DNA of 56,604 bases from Gammaproteobacteria bacterium (GTDB lineage Bacteria; Pseudomonadota; Gammaproteobacteria; Coxiellales; Coxiellaceae). The notes beneath the pieces are model-generated. The model searched no databases and had not been told where the DNA came from. It saw only the letters and a list, made by a program, of their open reading frames with translations. The stretch's first letter is position 1, and every line of letters begins with the position of its first letter. Location of the stretch: positions 2,996 to 59,599 of the forward strand of contig JAPLRF010000041.1 of assembly GCA_026399315.1 (NCBI GenBank), given 5' to 3'. Below, piece by piece: positions 37,382 to 46,218 of this stretch. Position numbers and translations under genes: made by a program.

Positions 37382-40300
37382 ATGCGCGGCATTATCATTG
37401 AACATTCAAACGTTACCGACCAAAGAGACCATCAAGAGCATGGCAAATTCCTTATTGGAAAATTAGCCTCTTTTGAATTGCAAGGGACTGAAAAAAGATA
37501 TTCACTGTGCGCGGGTATCCACATTTGCACATCTCGACTAAGTGAAAAACATCGCCTGGTTTATTCGGAAGGTAGAACGGCAATTGGAACGCGGGTTCTA
37601 TTTTTGCTTGATGTGATGTGGGAACACGACAATCGAAAAATACCCGTGTTGCAAGAAGATTGCAAAATAACGCAAAAAAACACGCTTGATTACATCAATT
37701 CAAAAATTGCAGAAATAGCGTCGCAAGAAGAATATGATGCGCAGCAATTCGCGCAAATTACGGCGCCAATCAAACGGCACTTGAAAGAATACAATGGAAA
37801 ACCTTGTGAATTAACGCCAGAACAATACGATATTGCTTCACGTAAAACTCAAGGCACTATTCTGTTGGCGCCTGCTGGTGGGGGTAAAACATTTGCAGCA
37901 TGCGAATGGTTGGCAGCTCGGGCTCAAGAAAATAAAAGCGGCAATATTGTGTATGTTACGCTGTCCCCGCGATTGTGCGCTGAAGTTGGAAAGAATTTAG
38001 CGCCTTTTATGCAGGATGATGATGGCGATGACGATGAGCGCATTAAAACCCTTTCATGGGTTGCGCTTGATGAAAAACTCACTGCGGCATTTCCAGTGTG
38101 TGCGATAGAAAAAAACGAAGATAAACATGATTTTAGTCCAGCTGATTTTGATGGCTTCTTAAGATGGGCCGAAGAATCCATTACACCCTCGCGTGAAGCA
38201 ACAAAAAAAGAAAAAAAATCAGCAGTTGATTTAATTCAGTTGTATTCTGAATTTACCCAAGTGATTATTCAGCCAACGCGCAATGCAAAACAACCGTTTT
38301 TAAACGTAGCAGAATATGCGGATTTGGGGGTCGATGAGTCTTCATTTAAAAAAGAAGAACGCGCAAAAATACATGCGTTATTTCAAACGTATGTGAACTA
38401 CCTAAAAGCCAACGGTTATTATGAGCCGCATATTCGAGCGCACCAATTATATTCTGCAGTATGCACAGCAAGAAGCGAAAACACTATTTCAGAGAATTTG
38501 TTGATCGATGCGCTGGTTGCAGATGAAGTGCAGCGACTGCATCCGTGGCAGCTACATTTATTATTCTCATTGCTCAGAAATCCAAAAGAAAGCAACTGGT
38601 TTCTAACCGGTGATGCGCATCAAAGTGCTTATAAGCAGCGTCGGAGAATGATTGACCCCATTTATGATATGTTGAGACGATTCGACATTAATTTAGATGA
38701 CACAACTCGCATTTTAGATAGTAGTTATCGAAATGCGTATCGAATAGCGCATTTGGCAAATAAATTATTGTATCTTGAAAATAAATATTGGGGTTCGCGC
38801 GAAAGAGAAACAACCTATGGCTTGGTAGGCGAATCTGTTGATTTAACGGGGGGGTTTTCTGTGACCACGGAAGAAGATCAGCAGCAGATTGATGCTATTG
38901 CGCGTGATGCCAGCAGCATTATTTTAATTCCTGATTATGTGAATATCGCTGATGTCAGAAATAAATTTCCAGGTGTGGGTGTTTTGCGTTTATCGGAATC
39001 CGAAGGATTAGAATGGAATCGTGTTTTGCTTTATGGATTTTTTTCATCTGAAGCACATTCTTTGTCTGAAATAGCCAAATTAAACATGGTTGCTGATGAT
39101 GGTGAAATGATGGTTTTTAGCCGAAAAAAAGGTCAAGAAACACCGAGCGATACCGCACGTAATTTAATATTGGCGCTATACACCGCCATAACACGCGCAA
39201 AGCAGGATATTATTGTCATGGATAATATTATCCCTGAGTTTTTAAAGACATTAATTTTCAGCATTTCCGATCAGCAATCTGAATTAACAGTTGAAAGATC
39301 AGCTGAGAATGTTATTTCGACGCCGATGGAATGGATAAAGGTGGTTAAAGGATATTGTGCAGAAAATATTAAAAACGTGCATATTCTAGCGGAAGATATT
39401 TTATGTAGCGATAAATTATTTTCATCCACGGAAAGGCAGGGGCAGATTAAAGTAATCATTCAAACGCTTTCGAGTGATGCAGCATCATTGGGAAAACGAT
39501 TATTGCTTGTGTCTAGTATCATAGAAGCATTGTTGGCGATGTCAGAATCGACACAGGAATCCTGGTTTAATTTAATCGCTGACTGTATAAAAACCGGTAA
39601 AACTAATTTTAATTATGGTTTTGTCACTGGCATATTCAATGCTATTCAAAGCAATAAAACGCCGGATGAGTTTAGGGAAACTATTGAGAAAAAGCCAAAA
39701 GAAAAAAAACCATCTCCGCCTGTTGAGCAAGTTGTTGCAGCGTCATCTAAGCCCATTGATTTGGCTGAAACCGAGTCATCTGAAGCAGCAATTTTAACTG
39801 CTAAGCTTGAAGGTGATATTTTGAATTGCGTTCTAACAGCGAATTTTGATGCCATTAAAGTTATGTCTGAGCAATTGATTAAGCTGACAAGAGGAGGGAG
39901 TTTCTATGCGTATCTAGGCATTATTCAATCCATGAAAAACAAAAAAGACGATTGCCTAATTCGCCACCGATGCGAATTGGTTGTTCTTGAAATTTTCAGA
40001 AGGAATCCGTTGAAATCAGATACGGTTATTACTGTTTTTATAGAGGCTACCTACTTTTCTGTGGCGGAGTATCATTTCAACAGAGGTGAGTTTGATTTGT
40101 CTTCCTCCGCTCTTTCAGATGGCATTTCCTTGTTAGCGATATGCCCAGCACTTTTGTATTTTCGACTATGTATGCTTGGCGGAAAAAATAAATTAACCGC
40201 TGATCGTGATGCGGAAGCATTTAAAACCACTATAGGTTCTGTAGCGTGTCATGAAAAAACAAAACAGGTTATGCAATTTTGTAATACTAATATTTGTTCT

Positions 40301-41563
40301 CTAGGGTATTTCTCCTTATATTGTTTCGTTAATATTTATTTTCTTTTTCAGAATGGCGGTGATGATCTGCTAAGAGAATCCATGTCGATTCTGAATAAAA
40401 ATGAGTTTATATTACTTGCCAAAGGTATTTCTGATAGTTTTTATCTCAGTGAAATGCTGTTTTCATCGCCATCAGAAAAGGAAATGTTTTTTCAGAGGAT
40501 CCATGCTGATGATATGTGTTCGGTGAGAGAAAATCCTGCAGAAGAAAAAGAGATAAAGAAAAAGGAGATGGAAGAAATTGAAACGGCACTTTTAGTTTTC
40601 TATAGAAGAATGGAATATCAGAATTTGCGATATGAAAAACCCGATTTGAAGGAATTTCTTCAGCTGGTAAAAGAGGCTGAAAAAATTATTGCAGCAGATG
40701 CAAGAAATTTATATGCGCATTTGATAATTGCTAAAATCTATTTTTCACACTATCCGATTATATATAAAGAAAAAATTTACTGGGAGAGTCGCGCTTACAA
40801 ACAATTTGATTGCGCTTTGGGAATATATCAAGCGGAATTTCCGGCAGTTTCTCTTTCTGTAAAGTCAGCCATGTTTGATGTATGTAATGTTTTTATCTTG
40901 AGTGCCTTTAGGGTCGGAGACTTCAGTACCGCGATTAAATTTGCAGACGTTATTATTAGATTTGATCCGAAGAACCTTTTGGCCTGTATTTTTCGAGCGA
41001 AGGCAAGCAAGGGCTTGGTTAGATTAGGTAGAGCTAAAGCAGAAACAGTTAAAAAAGAACAATCGCGTGCAAAGGAATTGCTGAATTCTTATGATGGAAT
41101 AGTAACGCTCTCTGAATATATTAACCATGAAAAAAGATTTTCTCAAATTGACGATGGTTACTATTTGTCTTTTTTATATGTTCAAAGAAGTTTTTTATAT
41201 CAATCCTACATGAAAAATCAGAAATTGAGCTATGAAGAGAAACAGGTATTAAAGGGCCAGATGCAAGAAGATATAAAAATTGTTATTCGTCTATCTATTA
41301 TGCGTTCCGACCCAGGAGAAGTCGGAAACTTTGCCGCTTTAAAAATGAAAATTCAGACGGAGTTCTGTGAAGTTTTTATGACAGAAGATCGTGATGCGAG
41401 TGAAATGCTTCGCTTTTATGATATACAGAAGAAAATCATCGATGAGGAAGAAAGTCGTCTCGTTGCTGCTGGCCCTGCGTTTTTTACTGCTGCAGCTGGT
41501 GGTATTCAAGCAGCGCCTGCTGCCGCGTCGTCATCGGATTCCTGCAAACCTGCAGCATTGTAA
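37382..41563 (+). CDS. Giant fusion: RelE-like domain, SF1 (UvrD/Rep) helicase, helical-repeat C-terminus
   Basis: A 1393-residue protein. Residues about 35-95 (CAGIHICTSRLSEKHRLVYS ... VLFLLDVMWEHD) look like a RelE/YoeB-type fold with the KHRLVY strand. An SF1A helicase follows: Walker A APAGGGKT (163-170), motif II ADEVQ (380-384), motif III TGDAHQSAYKQR (409-420), motif IV YRNAYRIAHLAN (449-460), motif V SESEGLEW (538-545), motif VI YTAITRAKQD (600-609). Residues 620-1360 are helical, TPR-like, and the last 30 are Ala/Ser-rich. UvrD family members unwind DNA from 3' to 5'; the fused toxin-like domain and repeats suggest a sensing or defence role, or an effector. Function is not established. 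Confidence 0.8.
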   Translation: MRGIIIEHSNVTDQRDHQEHGKFLIGKLASFELQGTEKRYSLCAGIHICTSRLSEKHRLVYSEGRTAIGTRVLFLLDVMWEHDNRKIPVLQEDCKITQKNTLDYINSKIAEIASQEEYDAQQFAQITAPIKRHLKEYNGKPCELTPEQYDIASRKTQGTILLAPAGGGKTFAACEWLAARAQENKSGNIVYVTLSPRLCAEVGKNLAPFMQDDDGDDDERIKTLSWVALDEKLTAAFPVCAIEKNEDKHDFSPADFDGFLRWAEESITPSREATKKEKKSAVDLIQLYSEFTQVIIQPTRNAKQPFLNVAEYADLGVDESSFKKEERAKIHALFQTYVNYLKANGYYEPHIRAHQLYSAVCTARSENTISENLLIDALVADEVQRLHPWQLHLLFSLLRNPKESNWFLTGDAHQSAYKQRRRMIDPIYDMLRRFDINLDDTTRILDSSYRNAYRIAHLANKLLYLENKYWGSRERETTYGLVGESVDLTGGFSVTTEEDQQQIDAIARDASSIILIPDYVNIADVRNKFPGVGVLRLSESEGLEWNRVLLYGFFSSEAHSLSEIAKLNMVADDGEMMVFSRKKGQETPSDTARNLILALYTAITRAKQDIIVMDNIIPEFLKTLIFSISDQQSELTVERSAENVISTPMEWIKVVKGYCAENIKNVHILAEDILCSDKLFSSTERQGQIKVIIQTLSSDAASLGKRLLLVSSIIEALLAMSESTQESWFNLIADCIKTGKTNFNYGFVTGIFNAIQSNKTPDEFRETIEKKPKEKKPSPPVEQVVAASSKPIDLAETESSEAAILTAKLEGDILNCVLTANFDAIKVMSEQLIKLTRGGSFYAYLGIIQSMKNKKDDCLIRHRCELVVLEIFRRNPLKSDTVITVFIEATYFSVAEYHFNRGEFDLSSSALSDGISLLAICPALLYFRLCMLGGKNKLTADRDAEAFKTTIGSVACHEKTKQVMQFCNTNICSLGYFSLYCFVNIYFLFQNGGDDLLRESMSILNKNEFILLAKGISDSFYLSEMLFSSPSEKEMFFQRIHADDMCSVRENPAEEKEIKKKEMEEIETALLVFYRRMEYQNLRYEKPDLKEFLQLVKEAEKIIAADARNLYAHLIIAKIYFSHYPIIYKEKIYWESRAYKQFDCALGIYQAEFPAVSLSVKSAMFDVCNVFILSAFRVGDFSTAIKFADVIIRFDPKNLLACIFRAKASKGLVRLGRAKAETVKKEQSRAKELLNSYDGIVTLSEYINHEKRFSQIDDGYYLSFLYVQRSFLYQSYMKNQKLSYEEKQVLKGQMQEDIKIVIRLSIMRSDPGEVGNFAALKMKIQTEFCEVFMTEDRDASEMLRFYDIQKKIIDEEESRLVAAGPAFFTAAAGGIQAAPAAASSSDSCKPAAL

Positions 41564-41586
41564 GTAGATTTTTTTGGAGATGCCCC

Positions 41587-41854
41587 TGAAGATAGCAGGG
41601 TAAACGCATCTTAATTTTGTTCATAACAGCAAATGCGCATTGAATAGAATGTAATGATTTATTTACAAAGCGTGATGCTGCTATTCTTTCGGGCTAGTGA
41701 ATGCGTACGGAAGCCTCCGCGTGAGCGGAGTGCGAATCGGGGCTTCCGTACTCATTCACTCACTTAATGCAAAAACACGCTATTCGGCTATTTAGAATCA
41801 ATATACGCTTTCGGTCATGAGCCAAATTAAGATGCGTTTACCCTGTGAAGATAG
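41587..41854. mobile_element. 250-bp MITE with 22-bp terminal inverted repeats and 9-bp target duplication
   Basis: Element 41596-41845 has perfect 22-bp terminal inverted repeats (left 41596-41617, starting CAGGGTAAACGCATC; right 41824-41845) and is flanked by identical 9-bp direct repeats TGAAGATAG at 41587-41595 and 41846-41854. A nested inverted repeat lies in the middle (TACGGAAGCC at 41707-41716 with GGCTTCCGTA at 41740-41749). No coding capacity. It fills most of the 360-bp gap between the giant gene and ychF; the transposase must be supplied in trans. A 9-bp duplication is seen with IS1 and IS4 type elements. Confidence 0.9.
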
Positions 41855-41923
41855 GGTGTTTCTTTCCATGGAAGCCTGTACCGCGTATACTGCGCGCATT
41901 AATCTTAAAATAGAGAGTATATT

Positions 41924-43015
41924 ATGGGTTTTCAATGCGGCATCGTCGGTCTTCCTAATGTCGGTAAATCGACTTTATTCAATGCGTTAACAAAAGCAGG
42001 CATTGCTGCGGCTAATTTCCCCTTTTGTACGATTGAGCCGAATGTCGGGATTGTTCCTGTTCCTGATGAGCGTTTGGATAAAATCTCTGCGATTGGAAAA
42101 TCACAACAAACAGTTCCCACCTCCGTTAAATTTCTTGATATTGCAGGCTTGGTTGCGGGTGCTTCAAAAGGCGAAGGCTTGGGCAATAAATTTTTGGCCA
42201 ATATTCGTGAAACACAAGCTATCGTGCATGTCGTGCGTTGTTTTGATAATGACGATGTGATTCATGTTGCTGGGAAAATTGATCCTTTGTCAGACATTGA
42301 AGTGATTAATTTGGAATTGGCGCTGGCTGATTTAGACGCCGTTGAAAAAGCATTACAAAAAAATCAAAAAGACGTGAAGCGCGGCGATAAAACTGCTTTA
42401 GAAACGGATGCATTATTAAAACGCGTGCAAGCACAATTGAATGTTGGAAAATCAGTCCGCGCATTAACATTAACAATCGAGGAAAAAAAATATTTAGATG
42501 GGTTTCAATTATTGACTGCAAAACCCGTATTATATGTTGCGAATGTCGATGAAGCAGGATTGCAAGGCAATCAATATTCAGCGCTTGTGAAAAAATTATC
42601 GGATGAAGAACATGCGCAAATTGTTTTATTGTGCGCGCAATTTGAATCAGAGTTAATTGATTTGTCTGAAGCGGAAAAAAAAGAATTTATGGAAAGTGCG
42701 GGTATTGCTGAGCCTGGATTAAATAAATTAATTCGCGCGGGTTATGAATTATTAGGCCTACAAACGTATTTTACAGTTGGGCCGAAGGAAGCAAGAGCTT
42801 GGACAATAGAAAAAGGATTTACGGGCCCGCAAGCAGCAGGCGTGATTCATACTGATTTTGAGCGTGGTTTTATTAAAGCGGAAGTCATGGCATATGAAGA
42901 TTATGTGAAATACAACGGTGAAGCGGGCGCAAAAGAAGCGGGCAAATGGCGACAAGAAGGTCGTGATTATATCGTGAAAGACGGCGACCTCATTTTATTT
43001 CGGTTTAATGTGTAA
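41924..43015 (+). CDS. ychF: Redox-regulated Obg-like ATPase YchF
   Basis: A 363-residue P-loop protein of the Obg family that prefers ATP. G1 [19 protein letters not shown]3 [16 protein letters not shown], and the C-terminal TGS domain ending [18 protein letters not shown] are all present. Usually pth-ychF is one operon; here ychF has been separated from pth and must use its own promoter downstream of the 250-bp element. Confidence 0.97.
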   Translation: MGFQCGIVGLPNVGKSTLFNALTKAGIAAANFPFCTIEPNVGIVPVPDERLDKISAIGKSQQTVPTSVKFLDIAGLVAGASKGEGLGNKFLANIRETQAIVHVVRCFDNDDVIHVAGKIDPLSDIEVINLELALADLDAVEKALQKNQKDVKRGDKTALETDALLKRVQAQLNVGKSVRALTLTIEEKKYLDGFQLLTAKPVLYVANVDEAGLQGNQYSALVKKLSDEEHAQIVLLCAQFESELIDLSEAEKKEFMESAGIAEPGLNKLIRAGYELLGLQTYFTVGPKEARAWTIEKGFTGPQAAGVIHTDFERGFIKAEVMAYEDYVKYNGEAGAKEAGKWRQEGRDYIVKDGDLILFRFNV

Positions 43016-43018
43016 GGT

Positions 43019-43096
43019 GTGCTGGAATTCGCATTCATAGGTTGATAATGTGCTGGAATTCGCATAGAATCGTATGAAATGAGCTGGAGTTCGCAT
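43019..43096 (+). promoter_or_regulatory. Three 16-bp operators phased at 31 bp, with promoter, before the Fic gene
   Basis: GTGCTGGAATTCGCAT at 43019-43034 and 43050-43065, and the variant GAGCTGGAGTTCGCAT at 43081-43096, are spaced exactly 31 bp apart, three helical turns. A strong promoter pair TTGATA (43042-43047) and TAGAAT (43065-43070), spacing 17, overlaps the second copy, so a protein bound to the repeats would sit on one face of DNA across the promoter. Confidence 0.8.
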
Positions 43097-43099
43097 TTC

Positions 43100-44578
43100 A
43101 TGGCCAACCTACTGTTTGCAAAAGACATCAACCAAGCCAAAAACTTCTCTCGATTATGCAAAGAGAGAAAAATACGTCGCATTTATCGCGGAATTTATAC
43201 CGATGATCTGCGAATGACGATTGTTGATGTAGTGAAAAAACACTGGATGGATATTGTGTCGTACATTGTACCTGACGGTATTCTCAGTTTTAGAACAGCC
43301 GCTGAGTTAAAGTTGATTCCGTTTGAAAAAATATCGATTGTTTTTATCATTAGTACATATAGCAAAACAATTATAGTGCCTGGTTTAATTATTAAAGTAA
43401 TCAAAGGAAATCATCATGATTATATCGAGCAAGTATTACCGAATTTAGCAAGAAGCAATACAGCAAGAATGCTATTAGAAAATTTAACAGCAGTAAAAAG
43501 CCCACATTATAAATCAATTAAAACACTTGATGCTGAAAAAATTGAAAATTACTTGGCGAAAGAATTGCAATTACGCGGTGAAAAATATCTTAGTCATCTG
43601 CGTGATGAAGCTAAAGAAATTGCAAATGTTTTAGGGTATCGCACCGCCTATCAAAAACTCAACAAATTAATTGGGGCTCTATTATCTACTCACGCTGATT
43701 CGGATATTTTAAAATCACACTACGCAAAAAGTGTTGTTAAAAAAGAACCTTATGACAACGCTAGAATTCAATTATTCGAAAATCTCATTATTTATCTTAA
43801 AAAACAGCCATTTAAAAATTGTCATTATCAATATAGTAAAATATCATTTAAAAATGTTGCTTTTTTTGAATCTTATTTTTCAAATTTTATTGAAGGTACT
43901 GAATTTATTATCGATGAAGCAGAAAATATAGTTTTTAAAGGTGAGGAAATTAACCATCGACATGCAGATAGCCATGATATTTTATCGCATTTCACTTTGA
44001 GTGATGATTTTTCAGAGATGAGTGTAACGCCAAAAAACGCAAAAGAACTATTAACATTATTACAGGAAAGACATGCGTATTTAATGAAAGAACGTCCTGA
44101 TAAACAACCTGGACAATTTAAGAAAAAACAAAATAAAGCAGGAAATACGGATTTTGTATCACCTGAAAATGTGATTGGTACACTGTGTCGAGGATTTGAA
44201 TTGTTTGAATTATTAAGTGATGGCTTGGAAAAAGCATTGTTTATGCAGTTTTTAATTGCAGAAGTTCATCCGTTTGATGATGGAAATGGTCGATTATCAA
44301 GAATCATGATGAATTCGGAATTGGTAAAATCAGACCTTTATAAAATTATTGTTCCGTCGGTTTGTCGTGATAATTATTTAAATGGATTAAGGCTGGCATC
44401 TCGCGATGGTAATTTCCATTCCTATTGCAAAACGATGAATCAAATGCAGGCATATACAGCGAGTATTGATTGGTCGAATTACAGCGAGGCGCGTGAAAAA
44501 ATTGAAGCAGATTGTGCGAATTTTACGTCTGATGAAGGCCTTCCTTTTTTTAATCGGGTGTTGAGGGAACTAAAATGA
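43100..44578 (+). CDS. Fic-domain AMP-transferase fused to an AbiEi-like DNA-binding N-terminus
   Basis: A 492-residue protein. The Fic motif HPFDDGNGRLSR (390-401) is complete, so AMP transfer to target hydroxyls is expected. The autoinhibitory motif S-x-x-x-E-G is at 261-266 (SNFIEG), N-terminal to the Fic core as in class II Fic proteins. Residues 1-70 (LCKERKIRRIYRGIYTDDL; GILSFRTAAELKLIP) resemble the winged-helix antitoxin region of AbiEi. A regulator and a toxin-like enzyme thus seem fused, with phased operators directly upstream. ATG 43100 is preferred (GGAG in the third repeat); 43079 is possible. Confidence 0.85.
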   Translation: MANLLFAKDINQAKNFSRLCKERKIRRIYRGIYTDDLRMTIVDVVKKHWMDIVSYIVPDGILSFRTAAELKLIPFEKISIVFIISTYSKTIIVPGLIIKVIKGNHHDYIEQVLPNLARSNTARMLLENLTAVKSPHYKSIKTLDAEKIENYLAKELQLRGEKYLSHLRDEAKEIANVLGYRTAYQKLNKLIGALLSTHADSDILKSHYAKSVVKKEPYDNARIQLFENLIIYLKKQPFKNCHYQYSKISFKNVAFFESYFSNFIEGTEFIIDEAENIVFKGEEINHRHADSHDILSHFTLSDDFSEMSVTPKNAKELLTLLQERHAYLMKERPDKQPGQFKKKQNKAGNTDFVSPENVIGTLCRGFELFELLSDGLEKALFMQFLIAEVHPFDDGNGRLSRIMMNSELVKSDLYKIIVPSVCRDNYLNGLRLASRDGNFHSYCKTMNQMQAYTASIDWSNYSEAREKIEADCANFTSDEGLPFFNRVLRELK

Positions 44579-44595
44579 TGGCTTAGGAACATGTA

Positions 44596-45693
44596 TTATT
44601 TAACTTTACGCGTCATTCGCTGCCGCACATACATCGCCACTGGCAGTGCCACCAAAATATACAAACAACAAATACCCGCATAAGACAGTGCTCGAATAAA
44701 AATAGCAGGGTCGACAATCACAATGATTGTCGGCGGCAAAAAAGCAATCGCCGAAATCCAAATGCGATCGGGGCCGTGTTTCTCACGCTTAAATCCATCT
44801 GTTAATACATCCACCAATGACAATGAAACACTTAAAAAGCCTGTAACAGAGCATATAGAAATAAAGGCAATGCTGATTGATTCAATAATAGCGTGATGCG
44901 TTAATGCCGCCATTTCGTTCATTAATAACGAACTGGTGTTTGGTGAATTATTCATTGACACTAAACCGTGTGCGCCAAAACGTTGTAAAGAGCCTTGAAT
45001 AACCGCAATCCAAACAAAATATAAAATCATCGGAATAATGCTGCCAATTAAAATAACGCGGGATAATTGTTTTTTATCATTGTCTAAATAATCACGAATG
45101 CTGGGTAAAATATTGGCGTATCCGAATGAGGTAATCACCACAAGCCATGCGCCAAAGGTAAAATGCCAATTACCTGCAGATAAAGACTGTAAGTGGGTAA
45201 AGGGAATGACTGAGCCGATTAATAGCATGCAAATAATAAATTTTGTGCTCATTAAGAATCGATTGACGATATCGACGGAGCGAATGCCGCGATAAACAAT
45301 TGCGCCTAAAATCACTGTGGAGAGTGTCGTTGCAGACCAACGGGGAATCATAATATGCATGTCGCGAAACAAGGTTTGCAATAAATCACCGGTGGCACTT
45401 AAATAGGCGCAAATCAAACTGTAGAGCAACATCAAATAGGCGAACCATGTGATAACCTTTGCTGTTTTCCCCAGCATTGCTTCTGACATACTGATGAAAT
45501 TAGCGCCCCTTGGCATGGTCATATTGACTTGTAATAAGCACCACGCTCCCCCGGACATCAGCAGCCACGCAGAAACAATCATGATGGACGTTAATGCGAA
45601 ATGATATTGCGCCGTCACGATAGGTAAGCCGAGCATGCCTGCAGCGATACAGGTGCCCAGGATGAGATAGACGGAGCCGAATTGCTTAAGCAT
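44596..45693 (-). CDS. tyrP: Aromatic amino acid permease, HAAAP family (copy 1)
   Basis: A 365-residue carrier with about eleven transmembrane helices and the family opening FGSVYLILGTCIAAGMLGLPI. TyrP/Mtr-type carriers import tyrosine or tryptophan by proton symport. ATG 45693 with GAGGG upstream is preferred to the in-frame ATG at 45741. Closely similar along its length to the gene at 46195-47277; a small plus-strand gene lies between the two. Confidence 0.88.
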   Translation of the reverse strand: MLKQFGSVYLILGTCIAAGMLGLPIVTAQYHFALTSIMIVSAWLLMSGGAWCLLQVNMTMPRGANFISMSEAMLGKTAKVITWFAYLMLLYSLICAYLSATGDLLQTLFRDMHIMIPRWSATTLSTVILGAIVYRGIRSVDIVNRFLMSTKFIICMLLIGSVIPFTHLQSLSAGNWHFTFGAWLVVITSFGYANILPSIRDYLDNDKKQLSRVILIGSIIPMILYFVWIAVIQGSLQRFGAHGLVSMNNSPNTSSLLMNEMAALTHHAIIESISIAFISICSVTGFLSVSLSLVDVLTDGFKREKHGPDRIWISAIAFLPPTIIVIVDPAIFIRALSYAGICCLYILVALPVAMYVRQRMTRKVK

Positions 45694-45786
45694 AAAACCC
45701 TCGGTGACTGATATGATGTGCACTATATCAAACACGGTCATTTTTAACTAGAATAGAAATATGTTCAATTCAATGGAGTGATGCAC

Positions 45787-46218
45787 ATGACCTGGGTATT
45801 ATTATTAAATTCAAACGAATGTCGCGTTTTTTCCTTTTCTAAAAAAAATCACCAGCTTGATTTGCTAGAAGAAATCCATCATCCTGAAAATAAAGGTAAA
45901 AATAAGGACATTGTTTCAGATCGTCCAGGCCATTATTCTAATGATCACAGCGGAGGCGGTTCCTATGCGCCACACACGGACCCCAAAGAAGTTAAAATTG
46001 ATCAATTCGTTTTAGAAGTATGTCATTTTCTTGACGAAGCGAGAACGCATCAAAAATATCAAGAGCTGATTGTTATTGCAGATTCCAAAATGCATGGCCA
46101 TTTAACAAAACATCTTAATAAAAACGTTGAAAAATTAATTATTCAGCACATACAAAAAGATGTTGTTTTTCTAAAGCCGCATGAATTGCTGGCGTTATTG
46201 TTGGCGAATCCTGTTTGA
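45787..46218 (+). CDS. Host attachment protein family (PF10116/baeRF-like)
   Basis: A 143-residue soluble protein starting TWVLLLNSNECRVFSF, with the conserved H-D/S-G-G region YSNDHSGGGSYAPHTDP and ELIVIADSKMHGHL. The family is named after an attachment phenotype, but its fold resembles archaeo-eukaryotic release factor/eRF1 domain proteins and a cytoplasmic role is equally likely. ATG 45787 has GGAG upstream. Overlaps the convergent permease gene by 24 bp. Confidence 0.82.
   Translation: MTWVLLLNSNECRVFSFSKKNHQLDLLEEIHHPENKGKNKDIVSDRPGHYSNDHSGGGSYAPHTDPKEVKIDQFVLEVCHFLDEARTHQKYQELIVIADSKMHGHLTKHLNKNVEKLIIQHIQKDVVFLKPHELLALLLANPV

Noticed and set aside
41698..41758. Central inverted repeat of the 250-bp element as an intrinsic terminator
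   Set aside because: No T-run follows and it lies nested in an element with terminal repeats and target duplication, which explains it better.
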